This document shows, piece after piece, positions 53,943-61,837 of a stretch of DNA of 64,000 nucleotides (within the stretch, counting starts at the first letter, position 1; the number at the start of each line of letters is the position of its first letter). Position numbers and translations under genes: made by a program. The notes below the pieces were generated by a model, which made no database searches, had not been told where the DNA came from, and saw only the letters and a list, made by a program, of their open reading frames with translations. This DNA comes from Arthrobacter sp. fls2-241-R2A-200 (GTDB taxonomy: Bacteria > Actinomycetota > Actinomycetes > Actinomycetales > Micrococcaceae): contig NZ_JARVRJ010000001.1 in the NCBI RefSeq assembly GCF_030209745.1, positions 417,826 through 481,825 of the forward strand, in the 5' to 3' direction.

Positions 53943-55330
53943 TGGGTCACGGTCACTCCCACGGCGATGCCGGAGATTCCGAGCCGACGCCACAGGCCTT
54001 GGCTTCACGTAAGAGGGCCAACCGGCTTTTGGCTGCAGTCCTCGTGCCTCTGGGTCTGCTCACCCTCGTGGCCATGGTGCTGATGTGGCCTTCCGGAAAC
54101 CGGGACAATATCTCGTTTGCGAGCCCGTACCAGGCTGCTCCGGGAGTCACGTTCGATACCGGAAAGATCCAGAGTGTGGCGCTGGAGAGCTGTACACAAA
54201 CAGGCCAAACACCAACGGGTCAGACGGCCGGTCCCCAGGCAGGCAGCGGCCAGGGGGCCGGGTCCCAATGCACATTCGCCATCACCGAACCGGACAAAGG
54301 CGGTGCCACGGTCAAGGTGGTGATCAACCCGGATGTTGCCAAGTCGCACGGCGTCAAGGTTGGCGATCCCATTCGTTACCTAAACCTTTCGGCCGTCCAA
54401 GGCGCAAACGCGGGCAACGGCTCGCCGTCGTACGTCTTTGTCGACTTCGTGCGGACGCTGCCGATTGCGCTGCTCGCGGTGCTCTACGCCGTGGTGGTTA
54501 TCGCCGTCGCCCGATGGCGGGGGCTCCGGGCCCTTCTGGGGCTGGTTGGCGCGTACTTTGTGCTGGTCGGCTTCATCCTGCCGGGCCTGGTGGAAGGGAA
54601 GCCGCCGTTGCTGTTTGCCCTGGTCGGGTCCACGGTGATCATGATAGGAGTCCTCTATTTCGCGCATGGATTCTCGGCCCGGACATCAACGGCCCTTTTG
54701 GGCACCATTTTTGGTTTGGGAATCACAGCGCTCTTGGCCGCCTGGGCTACCGACGCCGCCAACCTCGCCGGAGTTGGAAATCATGACGCCGCAACCCTCA
54801 TCAACATGTCGGACAAGATGTCGATTTCCGGCATCGTGCTCTGCGGCCTCATCATCTCAGGCCTCGGCGTCCTGAACGACGTCACCATCACCCAGTCGGC
54901 AGCGGTATGGGAACTCTATGAACTCGCGCCCCACTCCAGTGCCCGGAAGCTGTTTTCCTCAGCGATGCGGATCGGCCGGGACCACATCGCCTCCACCGTG
55001 TACACGATTGCTTTCGCCTACGCCGGTGCCGCCCTGCCGATACTCATCATCGTCATGCTCTATGACCGGCCCCTCGTGGATGCGTTGACCAGCGCAGAAC
55101 TCTCAGAGGAAGTCATCCGCACCCTGGTAGGGTCCATCGGTTTGGTCCTGGCCATCCCCGTGACCACCTTGATCGGCGTCCTTGTGGTCAAAGCCACCGG
55201 ATCGAAGCGCCTGGAGCCTGGGGGTGCGCCCCGTGTTGCTGCCGAAGACCTGAAGGATTCGGGCGAACTCTCCGCAGCGGCCGTCGTCGTCGGAAGTCGC
55301 CGGGCACGGCGGGAAGCGGAACGGCGCTGA
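53942..55330 (+). CDS. YibE/F-family membrane protein
   Basis: 462 residues. A His-rich start MGHGHSHGDAGD, a helix at about 30-50, an extracytoplasmic domain with two Cys (LESCTQTGQ near 83, SQCTFAITEPDKGG near 112), then about seven helices. Family stretches: VDFVRTLPIALLAVLYAVVV near 168, NMSDKMSISGIVLCGLIISG near 288, GLGVLNDVTITQSAAVWELY near 308 and FSSAMRIGRDHIASTVYTIA near 341. YibE/F proteins have no settled function; a metal or amino acid role has been suggested. Start chosen for the TGATG coupling to a leader ORF. Confidence 0.88.
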   Translation: MGHGHSHGDAGDSEPTPQALASRKRANRLLAAVLVPLGLLTLVAMVLMWPSGNRDNISFASPYQAAPGVTFDTGKIQSVALESCTQTGQTPTGQTAGPQAGSGQGAGSQCTFAITEPDKGGATVKVVINPDVAKSHGVKVGDPIRYLNLSAVQGANAGNGSPSYVFVDFVRTLPIALLAVLYAVVVIAVARWRGLRALLGLVGAYFVLVGFILPGLVEGKPPLLFALVGSTVIMIGVLYFAHGFSARTSTALLGTIFGLGITALLAAWATDAANLAGVGNHDAATLINMSDKMSISGIVLCGLIISGLGVLNDVTITQSAAVWELYELAPHSSARKLFSSAMRIGRDHIASTVYTIAFAYAGAALPILIIVMLYDRPLVDALTSAELSEEVIRTLVGSIGLVLAIPVTTLIGVLVVKATGSKRLEPGGAPRVAAEDLKDSGELSAAAVVVGSRRARREAERR

Positions 55331-55374
55331 ACAGCGAAACTGAGCGGCGCTGAACTTCTGCAACCCACACGCCT

Positions 55375-55390
55375 GATGACATTTGTCATC
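55375..55390. promoter_or_regulatory. Palindrome GATGACA-TT-TGTCATC before the ABC exporter operon
   Basis: A perfect 7-bp inverted repeat with a two-base centre, 83 bases before the ATPase ATG. The operon ends with a DesK/DesR-type two-component pair, whose LuxR-class regulator typically binds such short palindromes. A second repeat ATTGTT-GAAG-AACAAT at 55440-55455 lies beside the ribosome site. Confidence 0.55.
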
Positions 55391-55472
55391 CCCAAAAAGT
55401 GACACCGTTCAGGGGTGCAGGAGCAGTTTTGCGGCTTGAATTGTTGAAGAACAATCAAGCAGAGGGAAAACC

Positions 55473-56447
55473 ATGACCACAGCAGCCGTCCCGGCCGTCC
55501 ACGCCACCGGGCTTCATAAGAGCTTTGGGAAGGTCCGTGCCGTCCGCGGCCTGGATTTGACCGTTCAGCAAGGCGAGGTGGTGGCGTTCCTCGGACCTAA
55601 CGGTGCCGGGAAAACCACCACTATCGACATGATCCTGGGACTCAGTTCCCCGGACCGGGGCGAGGTGTCGATCTTCGGCCACACTCCGCGAGGGGCCATC
55701 GCACGGGGGCAGGTGGCAGCTGTCATGCAGACCGGTGGGTTGTTGCGTGACATCACTGTCCGCGAGACGGTCCAGCTCACCGCCGCCATGTTCGATTCAT
55801 CCCGCCCCGTCGAGGAAGTGCTGACACGGGCCGGGATCCTGGACATTGCAGATAGGAAAGTGGAGAAGTGCTCGGGAGGCCAGCAACAGCGCCTACGTTT
55901 TGCCATGGCCCTGGTCTCCGATCCGGGTTTGCTCATCCTGGATGAGCCGACCACTGGCATGGACGTCGCCGGACGCCGCGACTTCTGGGCGGCTATCAGG
56001 GCTGACGCCTCGCGGGGACGCACGGTCATCTTCGCCACCCACTACCTTGAGGAAGCCGATGCCTACGCGGACCGGATCGTGCTGGTCCGGCAAGGAAGCA
56101 TCGTTGCCGACGGTACTGCCGCGCAGGTCAAGAACCTGGCATCCGGCAGGACCGTGCGGGCGAGCTTGCCCGCTGCAGAGCAGGGCCTGCTGGCTGGACT
56201 GCCGCCAACTGACCGGGTGGAGTACGACGCCGGACGCGTCACCATCCGCACGTCCGACTCCGATTCGGTGGTCCGCTTCCTGCTCAACTCCACCGGAGCT
56301 CACGATCTTGAGGTTGTGGCGAACAACCTCGAGGAGGCGTTTGTGGCACTGACCGCGGACGAACCAATCACCGCGGACGAAGTAAACACCGCTGACGAAC
56401 CAAACACTCAAGCAACCCAGCGCGCGTTCGAAGGAGACCGGGCATGA
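55473..56447 (+). CDS. DrrA-type ABC exporter ATPase
   Basis: 324 residues. Walker A LGPNGAGKTTTIDMILGL near 40, signature KCSGGQQQRLRFAMAL near 130, Walker B PGLLILDEPTTGMDVAG near 150, and a switch His in VIFATHYLEEADAYADRI near 191. The C-terminal extension (after about 230) is usual for the drug and antibiotic exporters of this class and carries a TADEPITADEVNTADEPNTQ-like repeat near 295-315. The ATG follows GAGGGAAAA. First gene of a four-gene operon. Confidence 0.94.
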   Translation: MTTAAVPAVHATGLHKSFGKVRAVRGLDLTVQQGEVVAFLGPNGAGKTTTIDMILGLSSPDRGEVSIFGHTPRGAIARGQVAAVMQTGGLLRDITVRETVQLTAAMFDSSRPVEEVLTRAGILDIADRKVEKCSGGQQQRLRFAMALVSDPGLLILDEPTTGMDVAGRRDFWAAIRADASRGRTVIFATHYLEEADAYADRIVLVRQGSIVADGTAAQVKNLASGRTVRASLPAAEQGLLAGLPPTDRVEYDAGRVTIRTSDSDSVVRFLLNSTGAHDLEVVANNLEEAFVALTADEPITADEVNTADEPNTQATQRAFEGDRA

Positions 56448-57220
56448 CCCAGGTACCAGCCATCCAGGACCGGAAACCCTCCGCGGGCGGGGTCAACACG
56501 ACGTTTCTGTGGATCGAGATCAAGAGGATGCTCCGCAATCGCAGGACCATCATGTTCACGGTCTTCATGCCGGCGATTTTCTTCTTCATCTTCGGCTTGT
56601 CCAATAAGGACAAGCTGCTGCCGAACGGCCACAGTTACGGGCAGTACATCCTCATCAGCCTCACGGTGTATGCGGCCATGACGGCAGCCACCGGCGCCGG
56701 TAGCCAAGTTGCGGTGGAACGGGCCCAGGGCTGGAGCCGCCAACTGCGCCTGACCCCGCTGTTGCCGGGAGCCTACATAGCCGTCAAAGCGGCCGCGGCG
56801 CTGACCCTGTCCTTCGTGGCAGTGATAGCCCAGTTCATCATCGGAGCGGCGGCGGGGGTGACCATGGATGCCCAGACATGGTTGGTAGCGGGGTTGACGG
56901 CGTGGGTTGGTTCCCTGGTGTTCGCCGCTCTGGGACTGTTCGTAGGGTACTTGATGCCAAGCCAGAACGTGATGCAGATCCTTGGCCCGGCACTGGCGAT
57001 CCTGGCGATGCTTGGCGGGCTTTTCATGCCGATTGAAATCATGGGGGACACCTTCGGCCAGATTGCCAAGTTCACCCCGGCATACGGGATCGGCCAGCTC
57101 GCAAGGAGCCCCATCACCGGCGAATTCGATGTCATGTGGATCGTCAACGTCGTTGTGTGGCTGGCGCTCTTTGTCGGCGGCGCTGCCATGGCCTTCCGAC
57201 GCGATACCCAGCGTGTCTAA
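56444..57220 (+). CDS. ABC-2 type exporter permease
   Basis: 258 residues with six membrane helices. Start after a short cytoplasmic tail, WIEIKRMLRNRRTIMFTVFM near 24, then ILISLTVYAAMTAATGAGSQ near 65, RAQGWSRQLRLTPLLPGAYI near 90 (typical ABC-2 loop), ALAILAMLGGLFMPIEIMGD near 180 and a last helix near 230. It forms the membrane channel for the upstream ATPase. Coupled to it by a 4-bp overlap. Confidence 0.93.
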   Translation: MTQVPAIQDRKPSAGGVNTTFLWIEIKRMLRNRRTIMFTVFMPAIFFFIFGLSNKDKLLPNGHSYGQYILISLTVYAAMTAATGAGSQVAVERAQGWSRQLRLTPLLPGAYIAVKAAAALTLSFVAVIAQFIIGAAAGVTMDAQTWLVAGLTAWVGSLVFAALGLFVGYLMPSQNVMQILGPALAILAMLGGLFMPIEIMGDTFGQIAKFTPAYGIGQLARSPITGEFDVMWIVNVVVWLALFVGGAAMAFRRDTQRV

Positions 57221-57251
57221 CCTCGAATCTGCACCGCCACCAGGGGGACCA

Positions 57252-58475
57252 ATGACAACAACCGCGACTCGGAGGGCCAAGCGACGTGCGCCCGGGCTCA
57301 ACGCTCGGGGACTCAACGCTTCGGGGATCCGCGGCCCTGGGCTCAGCAGCGCAGGACTCCGCGGGCCCGGGCCCAGGGGTTGGTTCATCGGGGCCGCGTT
57401 CTCGATCATTCTCTGGGCCGGACCAACGTGGAACCAGGTTTGGTCCGTGGATGGGCCACTTGCGTGGAAGGCGGCTGCATCCGGATCCTTGGTGGCCTTT
57501 TTCGGCGCGTATGCTGTGCTTCCGATGTTCTGCAGGGAGCGGGGCGTGCGGGCCGGGCTCGCGTGCATTGGTGTCCTGGGTGCCCTCAACGCGATAGTGA
57601 TTTACCTGGTGGGCGTAGAGGCGCTCTGGACGTGGCCTTTCCTCGCCTGCGCCATCGCCATGATGCCGCTGCCGTCCCGGGTCGATTACGTCCTCATCGG
57701 TGTCCTCGCTGGTGCGTCCCTGGCTACCCAACTGCTGACGGGCAACCAGGACCAGGCCTTCTTCCAGCCGGCACTCATTGTCTCCCTCGGTTTGATGATG
57801 TGCTCCTTCGCCAGGTCGATCCGAAAAACCGTCCAGCTACGGGCTGCTCAGACCGAGTTGGCGGAAGCCGCCGTCGCCGCGGAGCGGAGCCGCGTTGCCC
57901 GTGACATGCATGACATCCTCGGCCACTCGCTGACCGTCATCGCCGTCAAAGCGGAGCTCGCCGCGAGGATGCTCGAGACGGCGTCAGGCGCCGATCCGGC
58001 GTCCGCGTCCGCTTCCGTGGACGCTGCGCCGCTCCGGAGGGCCGCCGCGGAAATTGCGGCCGTGCAGGACCTCGCCCGGGGAGCGCTCGCAGATGTTCGC
58101 GCCACCGTGGCGGGGTATCGCGGTGTCAACGTCCTGGCCGAACTGGCGGTAGCGCGAACAGCTTTGGAGTCCGCCGGCATAACCGCAGACCTTCCCGCCA
58201 CGGTCGATGCGGTACCGGCACGCCACCGCGAACTCTTTGGCTGGGTGCTGCGCGAAGGCGTCACGAATGTGGTGCGGCACTCCGGTGCCAAGCAATGCCG
58301 GGTCCGGTTGACGGCGTCGGAAGTTTCCGTGGAGGACGACGGCGTGGGACCGGGCACGGCCGGATCCTTCGGGAACGGCCTGACCGGAATCCGTGAAAGA
58401 GTAATGGCCGCCGGAGGCAACGTCTGCGTGGGCAAGAGCGACCTTGGAGGGTTCAGATTGGCTGCCGAAGTATGA
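57252..58475 (+). CDS. DesK-like sensor histidine kinase with a pentapeptide-repeat start
   Basis: 407 residues. A basic N-terminus leads into about five G-L/I-x-x-x pentapeptides (about residues 15-39) encoded by 15-bp DNA units. Then five or six membrane helices at about 45-185, the His box of the HisKA_3 class RVARDMHDILGHSLTVIAVK near 215, and an ATPase domain with REGVTNVVRHSGAKQCRV near 335, VEDDGVGPG and GNGLTGIRERVMAAGG. It senses a membrane state or the transported drug in related systems. The ATG at 57252 follows GGGGGA. Coupled to the regulator by a 4-bp overlap. Confidence 0.92.
   Translation: MTTTATRRAKRRAPGLNARGLNASGIRGPGLSSAGLRGPGPRGWFIGAAFSIILWAGPTWNQVWSVDGPLAWKAAASGSLVAFFGAYAVLPMFCRERGVRAGLACIGVLGALNAIVIYLVGVEALWTWPFLACAIAMMPLPSRVDYVLIGVLAGASLATQLLTGNQDQAFFQPALIVSLGLMMCSFARSIRKTVQLRAAQTELAEAAVAAERSRVARDMHDILGHSLTVIAVKAELAARMLETASGADPASASASVDAAPLRRAAAEIAAVQDLARGALADVRATVAGYRGVNVLAELAVARTALESAGITADLPATVDAVPARHRELFGWVLREGVTNVVRHSGAKQCRVRLTASEVSVEDDGVGPGTAGSFGNGLTGIRERVMAAGGNVCVGKSDLGGFRLAAEV
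57294..57368 (+). repeat. 15-bp degenerate tandem repeats in the kinase 5' end
   Basis: About five 15-bp units, each beginning GGG/GGA-CTC or GGA-TCC, encode GLNAR, GLNAS, GIRGP, GLSSA and GLRGP, followed by GPRG. In frame and probably able to change in number without breaking the gene. Confidence 0.7.
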
Positions 58476-59083
58476 GTATCCGTTTGGTTATCGCGGACGA
58501 TCAGGCATTGGTGCGCGGCGCGTTAGCGGCGCTCCTGGGATTGGAACCGGACATCGAGGTGGTCGCCGAGTTGGGCGACGGAACCGGCGTGGCGGACGCC
58601 GTCGTGGAACATTCCGCAGACGTCGCGATGCTCGACGTCGAAATGCCCGGGCTTGACGGGATCAGTGCCGCGGCCGCCGTCCGGCAAGCGGCGCCGGGGT
58701 GCCGCGTCCTGATGGTCACCACATTTGGCCGCCCGGGATACCTCAAACGGGCCATGCTTGCCGGTGCTTCCGGGTTCGTCGTGAAAGACACTCCGGCCCG
58801 GCAACTCGCCGAGGCAGTGCGGCGGGTCCACGCTGGCCTGCGCGTGGTTGATCCAGGGCTCGCCGCCGAGTCCTTGGCCTCCGGGGACAGTCCGCTGACC
58901 GAACGGGAAGCGGAGGTACTCAAGGCAGCGTCCGACGGCGGCACGGTGGCCGATATTGCCAAAGCAGCCCTGCTTTCGGAGGGCACCGTCCGCAACTATC
59001 TGTCCGCGGCGATGGCAAAGACGGGGGCCCGAACCCGCGCGGAGGCAGTGCGGCTGGCAGAGGACAATGGTTGGCTTCTCTAA
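58472..59083 (+). CDS. LuxR-class (DesR/NarL) response regulator
   Basis: 203 residues. Receiver: acidic pair in VIADDQALVRGALAALLG, phospho-acceptor Asp in VAMLDVEMPGLDGISAAAAV near 52, Lys in VKDTPARQLAEAVRRVHAG. C-terminal LuxR helix-turn-helix: PLTEREAEVLKAASDGGTVA followed by EGTVRNYLSAAMAKTGARTR. Shares ATGA with the kinase. It probably controls the upstream exporter through the 55375 palindrome (inference). Its final codons (EDNGWLL) are the first unit of a 22-bp tandem repeat. Confidence 0.93.
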   Translation: MSIRLVIADDQALVRGALAALLGLEPDIEVVAELGDGTGVADAVVEHSADVAMLDVEMPGLDGISAAAAVRQAAPGCRVLMVTTFGRPGYLKRAMLAGASGFVVKDTPARQLAEAVRRVHAGLRVVDPGLAAESLASGDSPLTEREAEVLKAASDGGTVADIAKAALLSEGTVRNYLSAAMAKTGARTRAEAVRLAEDNGWLL

Positions 59084-59170
59084 GGACAATGGTTGGCTTC
59101 TCTAAGGACTGGGGTTGGCTTCTCTAAGGACTGGGGTTGGCTTCTCTAAGGACTGGGGCTGGCTTCTCTA
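59061..59170 (+). repeat. Five 22-bp tandem repeats spanning the regulator stop codon
   Basis: Unit of the first two copies: AGGACAATGGTTGGCTTCTC plus TA; copies 3-5 have AGGACTGGGG in the first half. Copies run at 59061-59082, 59083-59104, 59105-59126, 59127-59148 and 59149-59170. The first copy encodes the last residues of the response regulator and most of its stop codon; the others are non-coding and lie upstream of dusB. Confidence 0.92.
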
Positions 59171-59200
59171 GGGCCGGGATCCCGATTTGCCCGTATTTGA

Positions 59201-59206
59201 GACAAT
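59201..59206 (+). promoter_or_regulatory. -10 hexamer GACAAT, leaderless start of dusB
   Basis: GACAAT, six bases GGACGG, GTG at 59213. Confidence 0.5.
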
Positions 59207-59212
59207 GGACGG

Positions 59213-60394
59213 GTGACTGTAGTAGCGACGCCCCCTGCACCTAAGCTTGAGCTCCCGCCTTTGAAGCTCGGTGGGATCACCGTGGACACCCCGGTCATCC
59301 TTGCTCCGATGGCCGGCATCACCAACTCAGCTTTCCGACGACTTTGCCGCGAATACGGCGGAGGACTCTACGTTGCCGAGATGGTGACCTCACGGGCTTT
59401 GGTGGAACGCACCCCCGAATCACTGCGCATCATTTCCCATGACGAGGACGAGAAAGTCCGCTCGGTGCAGCTCTACGGCGTGGATCCCGTCACGGTAGGC
59501 GCCGCTGTGCGGATGCTGGTCGAAGAAGACCGCGCAGACCACATCGACCTCAACTTCGGCTGCCCTGTCCCCAAAGTCACCCGCCGCGGTGGCGGTTCCG
59601 CCCTGCCATGGAAGATCGACCTGTTCACCTCGATCGTGCAAACGGCGGTGAAGGAAGCCTCCAAGGGCGGCATTCCCCTCACCATCAAGATGCGCAAAGG
59701 CATCGACGAGGACCACCTGACATATCTCGACGCCGGCCGCATCGCCCGCGACTCGGGCGTTGCCGCCGTCGCCCTGCACGGCCGCACTGCCGCGCAGTTC
59801 TACTCCGGCCAAGCGGACTGGTCGGCCATCGCGCGCCTCCGTGAGGCCCTCCCCGACATCCCTGTGTTGGGCAACGGCGATATCTGGTCCGCAGAGGACG
59901 CCGTGCGCATGGTGCGCGAAACCGGCGTCGACGGCGTGGTGGTTGGCCGTGGATGCCAAGGCCGGCCGTGGCTGTTCGGCGACCTCCAAGCCGCCTTTGA
60001 AGGCAGCGACCAGCGGCACCGTCCGGGTCTACGGGAAGTGGCCGAGGGAGTCTACCGGCACGCCGAGCTCATGGTGGAGACGTTTGGCAACGACGAATAC
60101 AAGGCGCTTCGCGAAATCCGCAAACATATGGCCTGGTACTTCAAAGGCTACGTGGTGGGTGGCGAGCTTCGGGCCAAGCTGGCCCAGGTGCCCACCCTCG
60201 AGGTGCTGCGCGCGCTCCTCGATGAACTGGACATGGATTTGCCATACCCGGGGGTCGATTCCGAGGGCCCGCGCGGCCGCGCCGGTTCCCCCAAGAAGCC
60301 TGCCCTGCCCAAGGACTGGCTGGTAAGCCGCCAGCTGAATGCTGAACAAAGCGCGGACATCTCCGCAGCAGAGCTGGACGTGTCGGGCGGCTAG
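59213..60394 (+). CDS. dusB: tRNA-dihydrouridine synthase
   Basis: 393 residues, flavoenzyme that reduces uridines in the tRNA D-loop with NADPH. FMN-binding TIM barrel with VILAPMAGITNSAFRRLCRE near 28, catalytic Cys in DLNFGCPVPKVTRRGGGSAL near 110, IKMRKGIDEDHLTYL near 160, HGRTAAQFYSGQADWSAI near 190 and GVVVGRGCQGRPWLFGDL near 242. The C-terminal part carries the tRNA-binding helical domain. GTG start is leaderless-type. The gene order dusB-dgt-dnaG-tRNA-Asn looks, from memory, like a common Arthrobacter arrangement. Confidence 0.94.
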   Translation: MTVVATPPAPKLELPPLKLGGITVDTPVILAPMAGITNSAFRRLCREYGGGLYVAEMVTSRALVERTPESLRIISHDEDEKVRSVQLYGVDPVTVGAAVRMLVEEDRADHIDLNFGCPVPKVTRRGGGSALPWKIDLFTSIVQTAVKEASKGGIPLTIKMRKGIDEDHLTYLDAGRIARDSGVAAVALHGRTAAQFYSGQADWSAIARLREALPDIPVLGNGDIWSAEDAVRMVRETGVDGVVVGRGCQGRPWLFGDLQAAFEGSDQRHRPGLREVAEGVYRHAELMVETFGNDEYKALREIRKHMAWYFKGYVVGGELRAKLAQVPTLEVLRALLDELDMDLPYPGVDSEGPRGRAGSPKKPALPKDWLVSRQLNAEQSADISAAELDVSGG

Positions 60395-60453
60395 CCCTAT
60401 ACGTGCAAGACTGGCTCAAGAAGCACCGCGGCGCTTGAAGGAGGCAGCTACCC

Positions 60454-61770
60454 ATGGGAACCGAAGCGATGATTGGCCGGAACGGAACGGCACACGATTA
60501 CGTGCTGGCGATCCCGGGCTATACCGAAGCGGATTCCGCGCGTTGGGTCGAGGAACCCCGCAAGACCACGTACCGTTCGGATTTTGAGCGGGACCGGGCG
60601 CGTGTCCTGCACTCCTCGGCGCTGCGCAGGCTCGGTGCCAAAACACAGGTGGTGGCGCCGGATACAGACGACTTTGTCCGCACCCGCCTGACGCACAGCC
60701 TGGAGGTTGCCCAAGTTGGCCGGGAACTGGGCCGTTCCTTGGGGTGTGATCCGGACGTTGTGGACACGGCGTGCCTGAGCCACGACCTCGGGCATCCGCC
60801 GTTCGGACACAACGGCGAATCCGCCCTCAACGAGGTCGCCCACGCCATCGGTGGTTTCGAAGGCAACGCCCAAACCCTGCGGCTGCTGACGCGGCTGGAA
60901 CCCAAGGTCCTCAGTGGCGATGGCAGGCCGGCCGGACTCAACTTGACCCGTGCAAGCCTGGACGCCGCCTCCAAGTACCCGTGGTCCGCCGTCGACGCGC
61001 CTGTCATCCACGGCCACCGCACCAGCAAGTTCGGCGCGTATGAGGACGATTTACCGGTGTTCGAATGGCTCCGCGAAGGGGCTCCGGGCAACCGCTCCTG
61101 CATAGAAGCCCAGGTGATGGACCTGGCAGATGACATCTCCTACTCCGTCCACGACGTCGAAGACGCCATCGTTGCCGGGCACTTCCAGCTCAAGTGGCTG
61201 GACAATCCGGACCATCGTGCGCGCGTGGTGGGCTACACCAAGCAGTGGTACCTCCCGCACAACGACCCCGCCGAGATCGACGCCGCGCTGGCCAGGCTCG
61301 AGGCCACGCCGGTGTGGGTGCGTGAGGCAGATGGCAGCCGGAAGTCCATGGCAGCCCTGAAGGACATGACCAGCCAGCTGATCGGCCGCTTTTGCCAGAG
61401 CGCCATGGGCACCACGCGTGACCACTTCGGGCCGGCCAACCTCACCCGCTACGACGCCGAGCTCATGGTTCCTGCAGATACCGTCACGGAGATTGCGGTC
61501 CTGAAGGGCCTCGCCACTACTTTCGTCATCTCCACCGATCACCGCCAGCCCGTGTATGAGCGTCAGCGGGAAGTGCTGCATGCCCTCGTTGGCGTCCTCA
61601 ACGCTACCGGCGACCGCCACCTCGAGCCGATGTTCGCCGCGGACTGGCGCGACGCCGTCGACGACGGTGCGCGGCTTCGCGTCGTCATCGACCAGGTGGC
61701 TTCCTTGACGGACGTCTCAGCCATGGCAATGCATGAGCGGTTGGTGGGTAGTCTTCCGTCCTTGTGGTAG
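60454..61770 (+). CDS. dgt: Deoxyguanosinetriphosphate triphosphohydrolase-like protein
   Basis: 438 residues of the HD superfamily. It cleaves dNTPs to nucleosides and triphosphate. HD-motif residues: RTRLTHSLEVAQVGRELGRS near 77 and CLSHDLGHPPFGHNGESALN near 108 (His-Asp pair), with a later Asp in QVMDLADDISYSVHDVEDAI near 220. The start FERDRARVLHSSALRRLGAK is also typical. The ATG follows GAAGGAGG. It probably regulates dNTP pools ahead of dnaG. Confidence 0.92.
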   Translation: MGTEAMIGRNGTAHDYVLAIPGYTEADSARWVEEPRKTTYRSDFERDRARVLHSSALRRLGAKTQVVAPDTDDFVRTRLTHSLEVAQVGRELGRSLGCDPDVVDTACLSHDLGHPPFGHNGESALNEVAHAIGGFEGNAQTLRLLTRLEPKVLSGDGRPAGLNLTRASLDAASKYPWSAVDAPVIHGHRTSKFGAYEDDLPVFEWLREGAPGNRSCIEAQVMDLADDISYSVHDVEDAIVAGHFQLKWLDNPDHRARVVGYTKQWYLPHNDPAEIDAALARLEATPVWVREADGSRKSMAALKDMTSQLIGRFCQSAMGTTRDHFGPANLTRYDAELMVPADTVTEIAVLKGLATTFVISTDHRQPVYERQREVLHALVGVLNATGDRHLEPMFAADWRDAVDDGARLRVVIDQVASLTDVSAMAMHERLVGSLPSLW

Positions 61771-61792
61771 CCGACGCCCGCCAGCTGAGGCA

Positions 61793-61808
61793 GCTAACCC
61801 GCGTTAGC
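61793..61808 (+). terminator. Short hairpin between dgt and dnaG
   Basis: GCTAAC-CCGC-GTTAGC, a perfect 6-bp stem, 30 bases before the dnaG start and just upstream of its -10. May be a weak terminator or an operator. Confidence 0.35.
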
Positions 61809-61825
61809 CGGCGCCCGGCAGAGAC

Positions 61826-61831
61826 TAGGAT
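61826..61831 (+). promoter_or_regulatory. -10 hexamer TAGGAT, leaderless start of dnaG
   Basis: TAGGAT, six bases GGTCAC, GTG at 61838. Confidence 0.6.
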
Positions 61832-61837
61832 GGTCAC

